Positions 19,925-27,699 of a stretch of DNA of 64,000 nt are shown here, piece after piece. The DNA lies in the NCBI RefSeq assembly GCF_029868385.1, contig NZ_JARWNX010000024.1, positions 1 to 64,000 on the forward strand, written 5' to 3'. Under the pieces are notes generated by a model. That model had not been told where the DNA came from, searched no databases, and saw nothing but the letters and a program-made list of their open reading frames with translations. This stretch comes from Nocardia cyriacigeorgica (GTDB lineage Bacteria > Actinomycetota > Actinomycetes > Mycobacteriales > Mycobacteriaceae). Every line of letters starts with the position of its first letter. Within the stretch, counting starts at the first letter, position 1. The translations under genes were made by a program, and so were the position numbers.

Positions 19925-20800
19925 ATGAGCCGCAAGCAATCACGCGGCCGCGTCGGCGGCACGAACATCACACAAACGCCGCCCTTCGGGGCCATACAGG
20001 CCGCCAACCTGCCGGATACGCTGCGCGAAGCGGGCGAGCACGCCCTCGGAGCGGTGCGGCGCTGGGCCGATCCACGTGAACGCGAGCTGCGTAAACGTCG
20101 TCGTGCCCGCAGGCGCAGTATGCAGCTCGGTACCGTCTCCGGTCTCACCACGGTGGGAACTGTTGGGCTGGTGGTGATCTCGGCCCCCGCATGGGCCGTT
20201 GTCGTGGTCGGGGGTGGTGCGGTGGCCCTGGTCACCGGCACCGCGCTCAGCGCCCGCCGCTATCTGCGGTTGCGCGGCAAGCCCCTACCGCAGGCGGCGT
20301 TCATCGCACGTAAAGCTCCCGGTGTGCGGTCGGGCGCCCGCGCGCCGATCCTGCGATTGGTGCGGGCCGAGCGCGCCATGCACGATCTCGCCGCGCAGAT
20401 CGCCCGCTCACATCGGCTACCACCCGACGAACTCGACGATCTGCTCGATACCGCGCGCTCCGGCGCCGCGGCATTACATGCCCTCGCCGCCGATATCGTC
20501 GCAATGGAACGCGCCGCGGCCACCGTCGGCCCCACCAACCCGGCGGCAGCGACCGCGCTCACCGGGAATGCCGGTGCCGCCCTCGACCGCCTCGCATCCG
20601 GTGTGGCCGAATACGAACAGCTGGTCGCCGCGGCGGGCCGCGTCCTCGCCGTGCCGGACAGCGCGGTGGTGGCCTACCAGTTCAACGGCATCGTCGCCGA
20701 ACTCCAGCACGCCGCCGACCGCCTCGACGGCTGGGCCCAGGCCCTTACCGAAATCGCCGACCGACAGGCCCCCGCTCCGCTGCCTCCGCACGGTCGCTGA
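19925..20800 (+). CDS. pspM: Phage shock envelope stress protein PspM
   Basis: 291 residues. A basic N-terminus (RELRKRRRARRRSMQ) leads into two membrane helices at about 67-115, then a long helical, Ala-rich cytoplasmic domain. It fits PspM (Rv2743c), an integral membrane partner of PspA in the actinobacterial Psp system. Of two close ATGs, 19925 is chosen because GGAAGG at 19912-19917 is properly spaced from it. The third mycobacterial gene (pspN, Rv2742c) is not present; a terminator follows directly. Confidence 0.85.
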   Translation: MSRKQSRGRVGGTNITQTPPFGAIQAANLPDTLREAGEHALGAVRRWADPRERELRKRRRARRRSMQLGTVSGLTTVGTVGLVVISAPAWAVVVVGGGAVALVTGTALSARRYLRLRGKPLPQAAFIARKAPGVRSGARAPILRLVRAERAMHDLAAQIARSHRLPPDELDDLLDTARSGAAALHALAADIVAMERAAATVGPTNPAAATALTGNAGAALDRLASGVAEYEQLVAAAGRVLAVPDSAVVAYQFNGIVAELQHAADRLDGWAQALTEIADRQAPAPLPPHGR

Positions 20801-20816
20801 CCGTCGCCGAACAGCG

Positions 20817-20851
20817 GTCGGCCCCGGGAGCGTGCGCTCCGGGGCCGACTG
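20817..20851. terminator. Bidirectional terminator between pspM and acyl-CoA dehydrogenase
   Basis: A long GC stem (GTCGGCCCCGGGAGC... with its complement ending at 20849-20851) around a short GTGC loop is flanked by AACAG and CTGTTT, so it has short T-rich ends in both directions. It lies between converging genes. Confidence 0.8.
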
Positions 20852-20868
20852 TTTCGCTGATGACCTGC

Positions 20869-22014
20869 TCAGAGGGAGCGGGCGATGATTTCCTTCATGA
20901 TCTCGTTGGTGCCCGCGTAGATCATCTGCACGCGGTTGTCGACCCACATGCGGGAGATGGGGTACTCGGTCATATAGCCGTAACCACCATGCAGTTGCAG
21001 ACATTCGCTGGCCACCGACATGGCGCGTTCGGTGGTCCACCACTTGGCCATCGCGACGGTGGGGATATCGAGTTCGCCCACGATGTGCTTGGCGATGCAG
21101 TCATCGGTGAACACGCGGGCGATCTTGGCCTCGGTAGCGACCTCGGCGAGCTTGAACTTGGTGTTCTGGAAACCGAACACCGAGCGGCCGAACGCCTCAC
21201 GCTCCTTGGTGTAGCGCAGTGTGTGCTCGAGCGCGACCTCCATGCCCGCCACCGAACCGACGGCGATGATGAGCCGTTCCTGCGGCAGCTGCTGCATCAA
21301 CTGGATGAAACCCTGCCCCTCGGTGGTGCCGAGCAGATTGCTCACCGGGATGCGCACGTCCTCGAAGAACAGTTCGGAGGTGTCCTGGCCCTTCTGGCCG
21401 ATCTTGTCGAGCACCCGGCCGCGCCGGAAACCGGGTCGATCGGCCTCGACCAGTACCAGGCTGATACCGGAGGCGCCCTGGCTGGTGTCGGTCTTGACCA
21501 CCACGATGATCAGGTCGGCCTGCGCGCCGTTGGTGATGAAGGTCTTCGATCCGTTGACGATGTACTCGTCACCGTCGCGCACCGCCTTGGCCTTGACGTT
21601 CTGTAGATCCGACCCGGTACCCGGCTCGGTCATCGCGATGGCGCCGACCACCTCACCGCTGGCCATCTTCGGCAGCCACTGCTGCTTCTGCTCCTCGGTG
21701 CCGTAGGCGAGCAGGTAGTGCGCGACGATCCCGTTGTGCAGGCTCTGCCCCCAGGCGGTATCGACGACGCGGGCCTGCTCCTCGATCAGCACGGCCTCAT
21801 GGGCGAAGGTGCCGCCACCGCCGCCGTACTCCTCCGGGATCGACAGGCACAGCAGACCGAGTTCACCGGCTTTGTTCCACAGGTCGCGGTCGACATGGTG
21901 CTGCTCGATGTACTTGTCGACATTGGGCGCGACCTCCTTCTCGAAGAAGGCCCGCGCCAGTTCGCGCAGCGCGTCGAGATCCTCGTTCATCCAACACGAC
22001 CGGTAGGTGGTCAT
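20869..22014 (-). CDS. Acyl-CoA dehydrogenase family protein
   Basis: 381 residues, full length. It has the FAD-binding AIAMTEPGTGSDLQ and FITNG segments, a QLHGGYGYMTEYPISRMWVDNR block and the terminal IYAGTNEIMKEIIARSL. It oxidises acyl-CoA to enoyl-CoA with FAD. The ATG at 22012-22014 follows GGGAGGA. It is about 60% similar by eye to the dehydrogenase at 44034, so the window holds two paralogues. It is divergent from a TetR-type gene that probably controls it. The substrate chain is unknown. Confidence 0.93.
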   Translation of the reverse strand: MTTYRSCWMNEDLDALRELARAFFEKEVAPNVDKYIEQHHVDRDLWNKAGELGLLCLSIPEEYGGGGGTFAHEAVLIEEQARVVDTAWGQSLHNGIVAHYLLAYGTEEQKQQWLPKMASGEVVGAIAMTEPGTGSDLQNVKAKAVRDGDEYIVNGSKTFITNGAQADLIIVVVKTDTSQGASGISLVLVEADRPGFRRGRVLDKIGQKGQDTSELFFEDVRIPVSNLLGTTEGQGFIQLMQQLPQERLIIAVGSVAGMEVALEHTLRYTKEREAFGRSVFGFQNTKFKLAEVATEAKIARVFTDDCIAKHIVGELDIPTVAMAKWWTTERAMSVASECLQLHGGYGYMTEYPISRMWVDNRVQMIYAGTNEIMKEIIARSL

Positions 22015-22075
22015 CGGGTGTCCTCCCGTTGAGCGGTCCCCGGGGCAGTATTCGTTACCGGGAATAACGGGTACA

Positions 22076-22088
22076 GTGTGTCCCACAC
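22076..22088. promoter_or_regulatory. Inverted repeat GTGTG-TCC-CACAC in the divergent region
   Basis: A perfect 5-bp inverted repeat with a 3-base centre lies between the dehydrogenase and the TetR-type gene. A CGTTA...TAACG repeat lies just to its left (22053-22069). TetR proteins usually bind such dyads in the divergent intergenic region, so an operator is likely by inference. Confidence 0.4.
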
Positions 22089-22149
22089 CGGCCGATGTGA
22101 CAAGCCCCACCACCGGATGCGGGCCCTACCTCCGATAGCGTGGCGCGAC

Positions 22150-22836
22150 GTGGAACGACAGCGATGGACCGATACCGCCGAATCGCGGCGGTCCGGATCG
22201 AGCGCGACGGCGCGTGACGAACGGCGCGCCGCGATCGTCGACGCCGCCGTCGCCGCGATCGCCGAATACGGTCCCGATGCGCTGACCGGCCAGATCGCCG
22301 ACCGCGCCGGATTGAACCGCACCCACTTCTACCGCCATTTCGCGAGCAAGGAAGAACTCGACCGGGCGGTGGCCAAACGGGCACATCTGGAGATCACCGA
22401 ACGGATCCGCGCCGGGCTCGGCGTCGACGGCACCCCGCTCGACATCATCAGGGCGCCGATCGTCGAACACGTCGGCTGGGCGGGCGAACACCCGAACCTG
22501 TACCGGTTCCTGCTGGGACGCAACTACCGTCGCGGCAAGGACGATCCGCGGATCGGCGGCAGCGCGTTCGCCACGGAGATCTCCGCGGCCGCCGCCCGCT
22601 ACATACCGCGCTTCGACGCCGATCCGGTCGCCGCCGACCGCCTGGTGGTGGCCTTGCTCGGCCTCACCGACGCCACCGTGCAGTGGTGGCTCACCTACCG
22701 GGAGACCTCACGCGAGGATCTGGTCGAACTACTCACCACGCAGGCCTGGCTGCTGATCGATCACCATTTGCGGGCGATCGGCGTCACGCTCGATCCGGAC
22801 GCGCCGCTGCACCGGGTGCGCGTCGAATCGGGCTGA
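22150..22836 (+). CDS. TetR/AcrR family regulator
   Basis: About 228 residues. The N-terminal helix-turn-helix is clear: RRAAIVDAAVAAIAEYGPDALTGQIADRAGLNRTHFYRHFASKEEL, followed by a helical ligand-binding domain with NLYRFLLGRNY and ALLGLTDATVQWWL. The start is uncertain: GTG 22150 is chosen, while ATG 22117 and GTG 22078 are in frame, the latter inside a probable operator. It is divergently oriented from an acyl-CoA dehydrogenase, so it is probably an acyl-CoA-responsive repressor of that gene (inference). Confidence 0.85.
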   Translation: MERQRWTDTAESRRSGSSATARDERRAAIVDAAVAAIAEYGPDALTGQIADRAGLNRTHFYRHFASKEELDRAVAKRAHLEITERIRAGLGVDGTPLDIIRAPIVEHVGWAGEHPNLYRFLLGRNYRRGKDDPRIGGSAFATEISAAAARYIPRFDADPVAADRLVVALLGLTDATVQWWLTYRETSREDLVELLTTQAWLLIDHHLRAIGVTLDPDAPLHRVRVESG

Positions 22837-22869
22837 CGTTTTGCTTCGGGCTCGGCGGCCCGGCGGGGA

Positions 22870-23397
22870 TCAGTGTGTGATCTCGAGCGTGGAATGCACC
22901 GGGGTATTGCCAGTGGTCAGATCGAGCACCGGGCAGTGCGCCTCGACCGCCTGCTGGAGTTCGGTGTAGCGCTGGTCGGTCTCGGGCCCGCTGACTCGCA
23001 CCGTCACCCGAACCTCCTGGAAGCCCGGCCGCACCGAGTCGTCGAGGCCGAAGAAGCCACGAACATCCAGATCGCCCTCGGCGGTCAGGCGGAGTTCATC
23101 GATGGCGATGCCGAGCCGCTGGGCCCAGAACCGGTAGGTCACCACCTGGCACGACAGCAGCGCCGCCAGGTACACCTCGACCGGATTGGCGGCGGTATCG
23201 GCACCACCGAGCGTCGGCGGCTCGTCCACCACCAGGGTGTGGCTGCGCAACGTGATCGCACTCGCCACCCGACCCTGCGGTGTCGCGGACGCGCGGAACA
23301 CCACTTGGGCGTTGCGCGGATCCTCGGCGACGGCGGCGGTGGTGGCTGCGGTGATGTCGTTGAGCGGGGTGGCGGTGGTCGCCGGGGAAGTCGTCAT
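22870..23397 (-). CDS. OsmC family peroxidase-like protein
   Basis: 175 residues with the two conserved OsmC cysteines, in LAALLSCQVVTYRFWAQRLGI and VEAHCPVLDLTTGNTPV. OsmC proteins reduce organic hydroperoxides with these two thiols. The N-terminal Thr/Ala stretch is longer than in E. coli OsmC. The start at 23397 (ATG) is unambiguous. It is a monocistronic minus-strand gene between TetR and a small membrane protein. Confidence 0.87.
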   Translation of the reverse strand: MTTSPATTATPLNDITAATTAAVAEDPRNAQVVFRASATPQGRVASAITLRSHTLVVDEPPTLGGADTAANPVEVYLAALLSCQVVTYRFWAQRLGIAIDELRLTAEGDLDVRGFFGLDDSVRPGFQEVRVTVRVSGPETDQRYTELQQAVEAHCPVLDLTTGNTPVHSTLEITH

Positions 23398-23589
23398 GAT
23401 CGCGACGGTAGGACCGGCCCGCGCGGCGGACGACCATTGCGCTCGGGCTGATTCTGACTACTGACCCGACCATGCTCCGTGGCTAGGGGTGAACCCTGAA
23501 CTTCACCCCGATATCGGCCTTCACCTGGTGATTTATCGCTGAGTCGGTGCCATGCTCGAAGGGACAACGAATCGCTGGGAGGCACGAAA

Positions 23590-23763
23590 ATGCTGTGGAA
23601 GATCATCGGTGTGGTCGCCGTCGTCTGGATCGCGCTGGCCGTCATCGGCGCGTTGATCAAAGGTCTGTTCCCGATCCTGGTGATCAGCGCCGTGGTGTTC
23701 GGCCTCTACCTGCTCTACAAGGCGGTGTCGGGTTCGGACAACAACACCGTGAGCAAACTCTGA
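23590..23763 (+). CDS. Small membrane protein (57 residues)
   Basis: MLWKIIGVVAVVWIALAVIG starts a protein with two hydrophobic helices (about 4-22 and 26-46) and a short polar C-terminus. GGGAGG at 23577-23582 is an excellent ribosome site for the ATG at 23590. No family name was recognised; similar two-helix peptides are common in actinobacteria. It lies 77 bases before the PIG-L gene on the same strand. Confidence 0.75.
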   Translation: MLWKIIGVVAVVWIALAVIGALIKGLFPILVISAVVFGLYLLYKAVSGSDNNTVSKL

Positions 23764-23840
23764 CGTCTGTACGGCCCCGGCCGTGTGTCATCCGACGTGG
23801 ATGGCGCACGGCCCGTTGCCATCTCGGCCCGCGTGTTTGA

Positions 23841-24560
23841 ATGGCGGGTATGGAGCAGTTACCCGAGGACTGGCAGCGCGGCTTGGTCATCGTCGCGCAT
23901 CCCGACGACATCGAATACGGCACCGCCGCGGCCGTGGCGCGCTGGACCGGCCAGGGCAAGGACATCCGTTATGTTCTTGCCACCTCGGGTGAGGCCGGTA
24001 TCGCCGGGATGGTGCCCGCGGACGCCGGTCCGCTGCGCGAGGGTGAGGAGATCGCCTCGGCCGCCGTGGTCGGGGTGAGCGAGGTCGAGTTCCTCGGCTA
24101 CCCGGACGGCCGCGTCGAGGAGACTCTGGCGCTGCGTCGCGATCTCGCCGGGGCGATCCGGCGGCATCGTCCGGAGATGGTGGTGCTGTTCAACTTCGGC
24201 GATACCTGGGCGCCGGGATACGCCAACAGCGCTGATCACCGTGCCGTCGGGCGGGCCGCGCTGGACGCGATCTCCGATGCGGGCAATGAATGGATCTTCC
24301 GCGAGCTGGCGGAGCTGGAACCGTGGACGCCGCGCTGGGCGGCGGTGGCCGGACCGAAGATGACCCATGCCGTCGACGTCACCGACACCATCGACAAGGC
24401 CGTGGCCTCGCTGGCCGAGCACGGCCGCTATCTGGCGGCGTTGAGTGACGAGCCGATCGTGGAGCAGGCGCGCGCTGTGATCGATATGGCCACCGCACCC
24501 AAGGACGGCTTCCCCGCCGAGCGCGCGGTGGGATTCGAGCTGTTCTACTTTCGCGGCTGA
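23841..24560 (+). CDS. PIG-L family deacetylase
   Basis: 239 residues with the zinc site AHPDDIEYG (AHPDDxE) near the N-terminus and the distal metal/catalytic His in SADHRAVGRAALD. This family removes acetyl groups from N-acetylglucosamine conjugates, as in MshB and Mca of mycothiol metabolism. It is shorter than MshB (about 300), so a mycothiol role is not shown. The ATG at 23841 is used; a second ATG 3 codons later is possible. A glycosyltransferase follows 45 bases on. Confidence 0.85.
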   Translation: MAGMEQLPEDWQRGLVIVAHPDDIEYGTAAAVARWTGQGKDIRYVLATSGEAGIAGMVPADAGPLREGEEIASAAVVGVSEVEFLGYPDGRVEETLALRRDLAGAIRRHRPEMVVLFNFGDTWAPGYANSADHRAVGRAALDAISDAGNEWIFRELAELEPWTPRWAAVAGPKMTHAVDVTDTIDKAVASLAEHGRYLAALSDEPIVEQARAVIDMATAPKDGFPAERAVGFELFYFRG

Positions 24561-24605
24561 GCCAGGGGCCGTCGTGGTCGATGACCGGTGTGGCAGGCTG
24601 GGCGG

Positions 24606-25763
24606 ATGCGAGTAGCCGTCATCGCTGGCCCGGACCCGGGTCACGCGTTCCCCGCTATCGCGCTGTGTTCGCGCTTCGCCGCCGCCGGTGACGAACCGGT
24701 GCTGTTCACCGGACCGCGCTGGTTCGACGCCGCTCGCGCGGCGGGGATCGGGGTGCGCAGGCTCAAGGGGCTCGCGCCGCGCTCCACCGATGACGATCGC
24801 GACGCCGGGCAGCGCATCCATGAACGCGCCGCGCACATCTCGACCGAGATCCTGCCCGAACTCGGCGCCATGCTGCCGGAACTGGTGGTCTCCGATGTGC
24901 TGACCGCGGGCGGCGGGATGGCGGCCGAACGGCTCGGTGTGCCCTGGGTCGAACTGTCACCGCATCCGCTGTATCTACCGTCGAAGGCGTTGCCGCCCAT
25001 CGGTAGTGGCCTCGCACCTGGTGTCGGGCTGCGCGGCCGGGTGCGCGACGGTGTCTTGCGCACCATGACCGCGCGTGCCATCGAACAGGGACGGCGGCAG
25101 CGGGCGCGGGCGCGGGAAAGTGTCGGGCTGCCGGGGCAGGATCCGGGGCCGATCGCCCGGCTGATCGCGACGCTGCCCGCGTTGGAGGTGCCGCGTCCGG
25201 ATTGGCCGGACATCGCGCATCTGATCGGACCGCTGCTGTGGGAGCCGACCGACGCGATACTCGAGCCGCCGCCCGGTGACGGGCCGCTGGTGATGGTGGC
25301 GCCCTCCACCGCGCATACCGGGGTCGCCGGAATGGTGGAGACGGTGCTCGCGGGACTGGACGGAACCGGTGTCCGGGTGGCGGTGTCGATGCTGGACGAA
25401 CCGCCCGCCGATCTGCCGCCCTGGGCCACCGCCGGCCTCGGCCGCCAGGACGAACTGCTCCGGCACGCCTCGGTGGTCGTCGGCGGTGGGGGACACGGAC
25501 TGCTCGCGAAAGCGCTGTCGGCCGGAGTTCCCGTGGTGACGGTTCCCGGCGGTGGCGACCAGTGGGAGCTCGCCAATCGTGCAGTGCGCCATGGCAGTTC
25601 GCTGCTGGTGCGTCCGCTGACCGCCGATGCCGTCCGCGCGGCCGTGCAGCGGGTGCTGGCGGAACCGGGTTTTGCGGTCGCGGCGGCCGAGGCCGCGGCG
25701 GGCCGGACGGTGGTGACCGACCCGATCGAACTGTGTCACACCCTCCTCGCCGCCGCCCGGTAG
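24606..25763 (+). CDS. Glycosyltransferase, MGT/UGT-like (GT-B fold)
   Basis: 385 residues. The N-terminal half starts VAVIAGPDPGHAFPAIALCSRFAAAGDEPVLFTGP, and the C-terminal half has the nucleotide-sugar pattern HASVVVGGGGHGLLAKALSAGVPVVTVPGGGDQWELANRA. This is the GT1 layout used to glycosylate lipids or small molecules. ATG 24606 is the start. It takes the place of Rv2739c, upstream of the DUF3046 gene and recA in mycobacteria. The acceptor is unknown. Confidence 0.87.
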   Translation: MRVAVIAGPDPGHAFPAIALCSRFAAAGDEPVLFTGPRWFDAARAAGIGVRRLKGLAPRSTDDDRDAGQRIHERAAHISTEILPELGAMLPELVVSDVLTAGGGMAAERLGVPWVELSPHPLYLPSKALPPIGSGLAPGVGLRGRVRDGVLRTMTARAIEQGRRQRARARESVGLPGQDPGPIARLIATLPALEVPRPDWPDIAHLIGPLLWEPTDAILEPPPGDGPLVMVAPSTAHTGVAGMVETVLAGLDGTGVRVAVSMLDEPPADLPPWATAGLGRQDELLRHASVVVGGGGHGLLAKALSAGVPVVTVPGGGDQWELANRAVRHGSSLLVRPLTADAVRAAVQRVLAEPGFAVAAAEAAAGRTVVTDPIELCHTLLAAAR

Positions 25764-25821
25764 GAATCGGCCCCACCGGGCCCGGCTGCCGTGGCGGCGG
25801 CGCGCGGGTATCTTCGACACG

Positions 25822-26016
25822 GTGCGATTGACCGAATTCCAGGAGCTGTTGCACACCGAGTTCGGTGTGTCCCGCGGTGACGCCTTGCTCGCCGACCATG
25901 TGATCCTGTCCCTCGGCGGCCGTACCGGCGCCGCCGCCATCGAAGCCGGTATCGACCCCCGCGACGTCTGGCGTGCCCTGTGCGCCGAATTCGACGTCCC
26001 CCGCGCCCGGTGGTGA
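25822..26016 (+). CDS. DUF3046 domain protein
   Basis: 64 residues, MRLTEFQELLHTEFGVSRGDALLADHVILSLGGRTGAAAIEAGIDPRDVWRALC in outline, ending PRARW. This is the conserved small actinobacterial DUF3046 protein found just upstream of recA (Rv2738c). The start is GTG 25822. The function is not known. Here about 1.7 kb of accessory genes separates it from recA. Confidence 0.88.
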   Translation: MRLTEFQELLHTEFGVSRGDALLADHVILSLGGRTGAAAIEAGIDPRDVWRALCAEFDVPRARW

Positions 26017-26114
26017 GCGGTTCCGCATCGATTCGCGACGACGGGCCGCTACCGCCGCGGATGGCCGCCCTGCTCGGCGGATCACCGGAATGGTCGGATG
26101 CTCATGAGGGCTGA
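26013..26114 (+). CDS. Possible 33-residue peptide overlapping DUF3046
   Basis: A GTG overlapping the DUF3046 stop (GTGA) opens a 33-residue frame, MSGSASIRDDGPLPPRMAAL..., rich in polar residues and without family resemblance. Translational coupling geometry is its only support. It may be an artefact. Confidence 0.25.
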   Translation: MSGSASIRDDGPLPPRMAALLGGSPEWSDAHEG

Positions 26115-26180
26115 GCGGTGGTGCGGGCTTCGTCCACTACCGGTTGCTCGACGGGCTGTTCTGATCCCGGCCGTGTGTTC

Positions 26181-26726
26181 TCAACTCTTCTTCGCGTAGT
26201 GGCGTGCGGCCTTGGCGCGGTTGCCGCAGGAGGCCATGGAGTGCCATCGCCGGGTGCCGTTCTTCGAGGTGTCGAAGAAGAACAGCACACAGTCGGGGTG
26301 GTCGCATTGACGGATGCGGTCGGGGGCCTTCGCCAGCAGGCGCAGTAGGTCGTCGGCGGCCAGCCAGCCGGGCTGCCAGGCCGGATCGGGTATTTCGGGG
26401 AGGTCGGCGGGGCCGGTCTCGGCGAGTGCGCGGCGGATCCGTCCGTGTTCGAGCACCTCGTTCAGTGCTGTCCGGTTGTCGTGTCGCACCACGTCGTAGA
26501 TGGCTGAGCGGGCGGCGAGTACGGCGGTGAGTGTGGCGTCGTCGGCGGCGTGTTCGCTCAGTCCCGCCGAATTCAGCCAGATGCGCAGACCTGCCGTGTC
26601 GGTGAGCAGATCCTGCGGGCCATTGTCGATCCATCGGGTGTTCAACAGATCCAAGGCCAACGGTTCACCGAGGTGAGGGCGTGGATCGAGCATGCCTGAG
26701 GGTAACGGTTCGCTACGCACGATCAC
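26181..26726 (-). CDS. CGNR zinc-finger/ABATE domain regulator
   Basis: 181 residues. The N-terminal ABATE-like stress domain (GEPLALDLLNTRW...) is followed by a C-terminal CGNR zinc finger, CDHPDCVLFFFDTSKNGTRRWHSMASCGNRAKAARHYAKK, with four Cys ligands. CGNR proteins are predicted DNA-binding regulators. The ATG at 26724-26726 has an AGGAGG site. The gene is divergent from a truncated flavoprotein-like gene and a DUF1348 gene; a long inverted repeat in the gap suggests it controls both directions. Confidence 0.9.
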   Translation of the reverse strand: MIVRSEPLPSGMLDPRPHLGEPLALDLLNTRWIDNGPQDLLTDTAGLRIWLNSAGLSEHAADDATLTAVLAARSAIYDVVRHDNRTALNEVLEHGRIRRALAETGPADLPEIPDPAWQPGWLAADDLLRLLAKAPDRIRQCDHPDCVLFFFDTSKNGTRRWHSMASCGNRAKAARHYAKKS

Positions 26727-26743
26727 GGCGGCGACCTCCTTTT

Positions 26744-26796
26744 AACCGTTGAAAGTATTTCACCGGTTGACATCGCTGGTCGACTATCCCTAGGGT
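26744..26796 (+). promoter_or_regulatory. Operator and promoter between CGNR gene and 26847 gene
   Basis: An 11-bp inverted repeat with one mismatch (AACCGTTGAAA at 26744-26754, GTA, TTTCACCGGTT at 26758-26768) overlaps a plus-strand promoter: -35 TTGACA at 26767-26772 and -10 TAGGGT at 26791-26796, 18 bases apart. The repeat also lies just upstream of the CGNR gene's ribosome site. A repressor bound here would block both genes; autoregulation by the CGNR protein is inferred. Confidence 0.6.
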
Positions 26797-26846
26797 CTAA
26801 CCAGTCAAACCTGATAAGAGGGTTTGGCATTCCCTGAGGAGGGATC

Positions 26847-27098
26847 ATGACCACCGCCATCGCGCCCCAGCTCACCGCCGGACACGTCGGGATCGCGGTG
26901 AATCCACGCTGCGGCATCCTCGTCCCGAACTGGTCCACCGGCGGGAGCCTCCAGCTCACCGGCACCGCGGAGCTGGTGTGGGAGTCGCGCGCGGCGGGCG
27001 CCGAGTGCTCGATCGAATTCGCCATCACCGAGGTCGACGCCTCCGCGGCGGGTCCGCTGCGCTGGGGGCCCGCCGAACTCTCACCCGTCAATCCTTGA
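26847..27098 (+). CDS. Truncated pyridoxamine-phosphate-oxidase-fold (flavin-binding) protein
   Basis: 83 residues. From residue 12 the sequence (HVGIAVNPRCGILVPNW, then GGSLQLTGTAELVWE and ECSIEFAITEV...PLRW) matches the C-terminal half of PNPOx-like split-barrel flavoproteins, whose full length is about twice this. The N-terminal flavin-binding half is absent. Yet the gene has a textbook promoter and a GAGGAGG ribosome site, so it is probably expressed as a short protein rather than dead. It precedes the DUF1348 gene by 21 bases, on the same strand. Confidence 0.6.
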   Translation: MTTAIAPQLTAGHVGIAVNPRCGILVPNWSTGGSLQLTGTAELVWESRAAGAECSIEFAITEVDASAAGPLRWGPAELSPVNP

Positions 27099-27119
27099 CC
27101 GACTTCCGAAAGGCAGCTC

Positions 27120-27569
27120 ATGCGACCTCCACTGCCCCCATTCGATCGCACCACCGCCGAGGCGAAGGTGCTCGCCGCCGAAAACGCCTGGAACACTCGG
27201 GATCCCGAACGCGTCGCGGCCGCCTATACGCCCGACTCGGTATGGCGTAACCGTGACGAATACTTCACCGGCCGCGCGGCCATCATCGAGTTCCTCACCC
27301 GCAAGTGGGCGACGGAGAACGGCTACGCGCTGCGTAAGGACCTGTGGGCGTTCGACGGCCACCGGATCGCCGTCCGGTTCCAGTACGAATGGCACGACGA
27401 CGCCGGCCGGTGGTGGCGTAGTTACGGCAACGAACAGTGGGGGTTCGCCGCGGACGGCCTGATGGCACGCCGGGAGGCGAGCATCAACGACGTCCGCATC
27501 GACGAATCCGATCGGCGCATCTTCGGTCCGCGCGCGGCGGGGGATCGGGCCACCTTGCCGCAGTGGTAG
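27120..27569 (+). CDS. DUF1348/NTF2-like protein
   Basis: 149 residues. The pattern [44 protein letters not shown]...[22 protein letters not shown]...YGNEQWGF is diagnostic of the DUF1348 subgroup of the NTF2/SnoaL fold. No catalytic role is established for the family. It lies in a two-gene unit with the short flavoprotein-like gene, behind the CGNR-linked promoter. The AAAGG ribosome site supports the ATG at 27120. Confidence 0.87.
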   Translation: MRPPLPPFDRTTAEAKVLAAENAWNTRDPERVAAAYTPDSVWRNRDEYFTGRAAIIEFLTRKWATENGYALRKDLWAFDGHRIAVRFQYEWHDDAGRWWRSYGNEQWGFAADGLMARREASINDVRIDESDRRIFGPRAAGDRATLPQW

Positions 27570-27592
27570 CCGCGTAGGGCGCGTCGCTTGAC

Positions 27593-27608
27593 TCGAACAC
27601 CTGTTCGT
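27593..27608 (+). promoter_or_regulatory. LexA-binding SOS box of recA
   Basis: TCGAAC-ACCT-GTTCGT matches the mycobacterial SOS box TCGAAC-N4-GTTCGA with one mismatch. It lies 92 bases before recA and overlaps the region of a TAATCT -10-like sequence, so LexA would repress that promoter. Confidence 0.88.
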
Positions 27609-27627
27609 CTAATCTGGTCGCCAGAAC

Positions 27628-27650
27628 TTGTCGGTGCCGCCCTCTAATGT
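27628..27650 (+). promoter_or_regulatory. RecA-NDp (PafBC-type) promoter of recA
   Basis: TTGTCGGTG, 8 bases, TAATGT is an exact match to the LexA-independent damage-inducible promoter TTGTCRGTG-N8-TANNNT, which in mycobacteria depends on PafBC. It lies 50 bases before the recA start and downstream of the SOS box, reproducing the dual-promoter layout of M. tuberculosis recA. Confidence 0.88.
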
Positions 27651-27699
27651 GGGCGCCAACCACAGAACGAGACTCACCCGGCGAAAAGGGGATCAGGAC

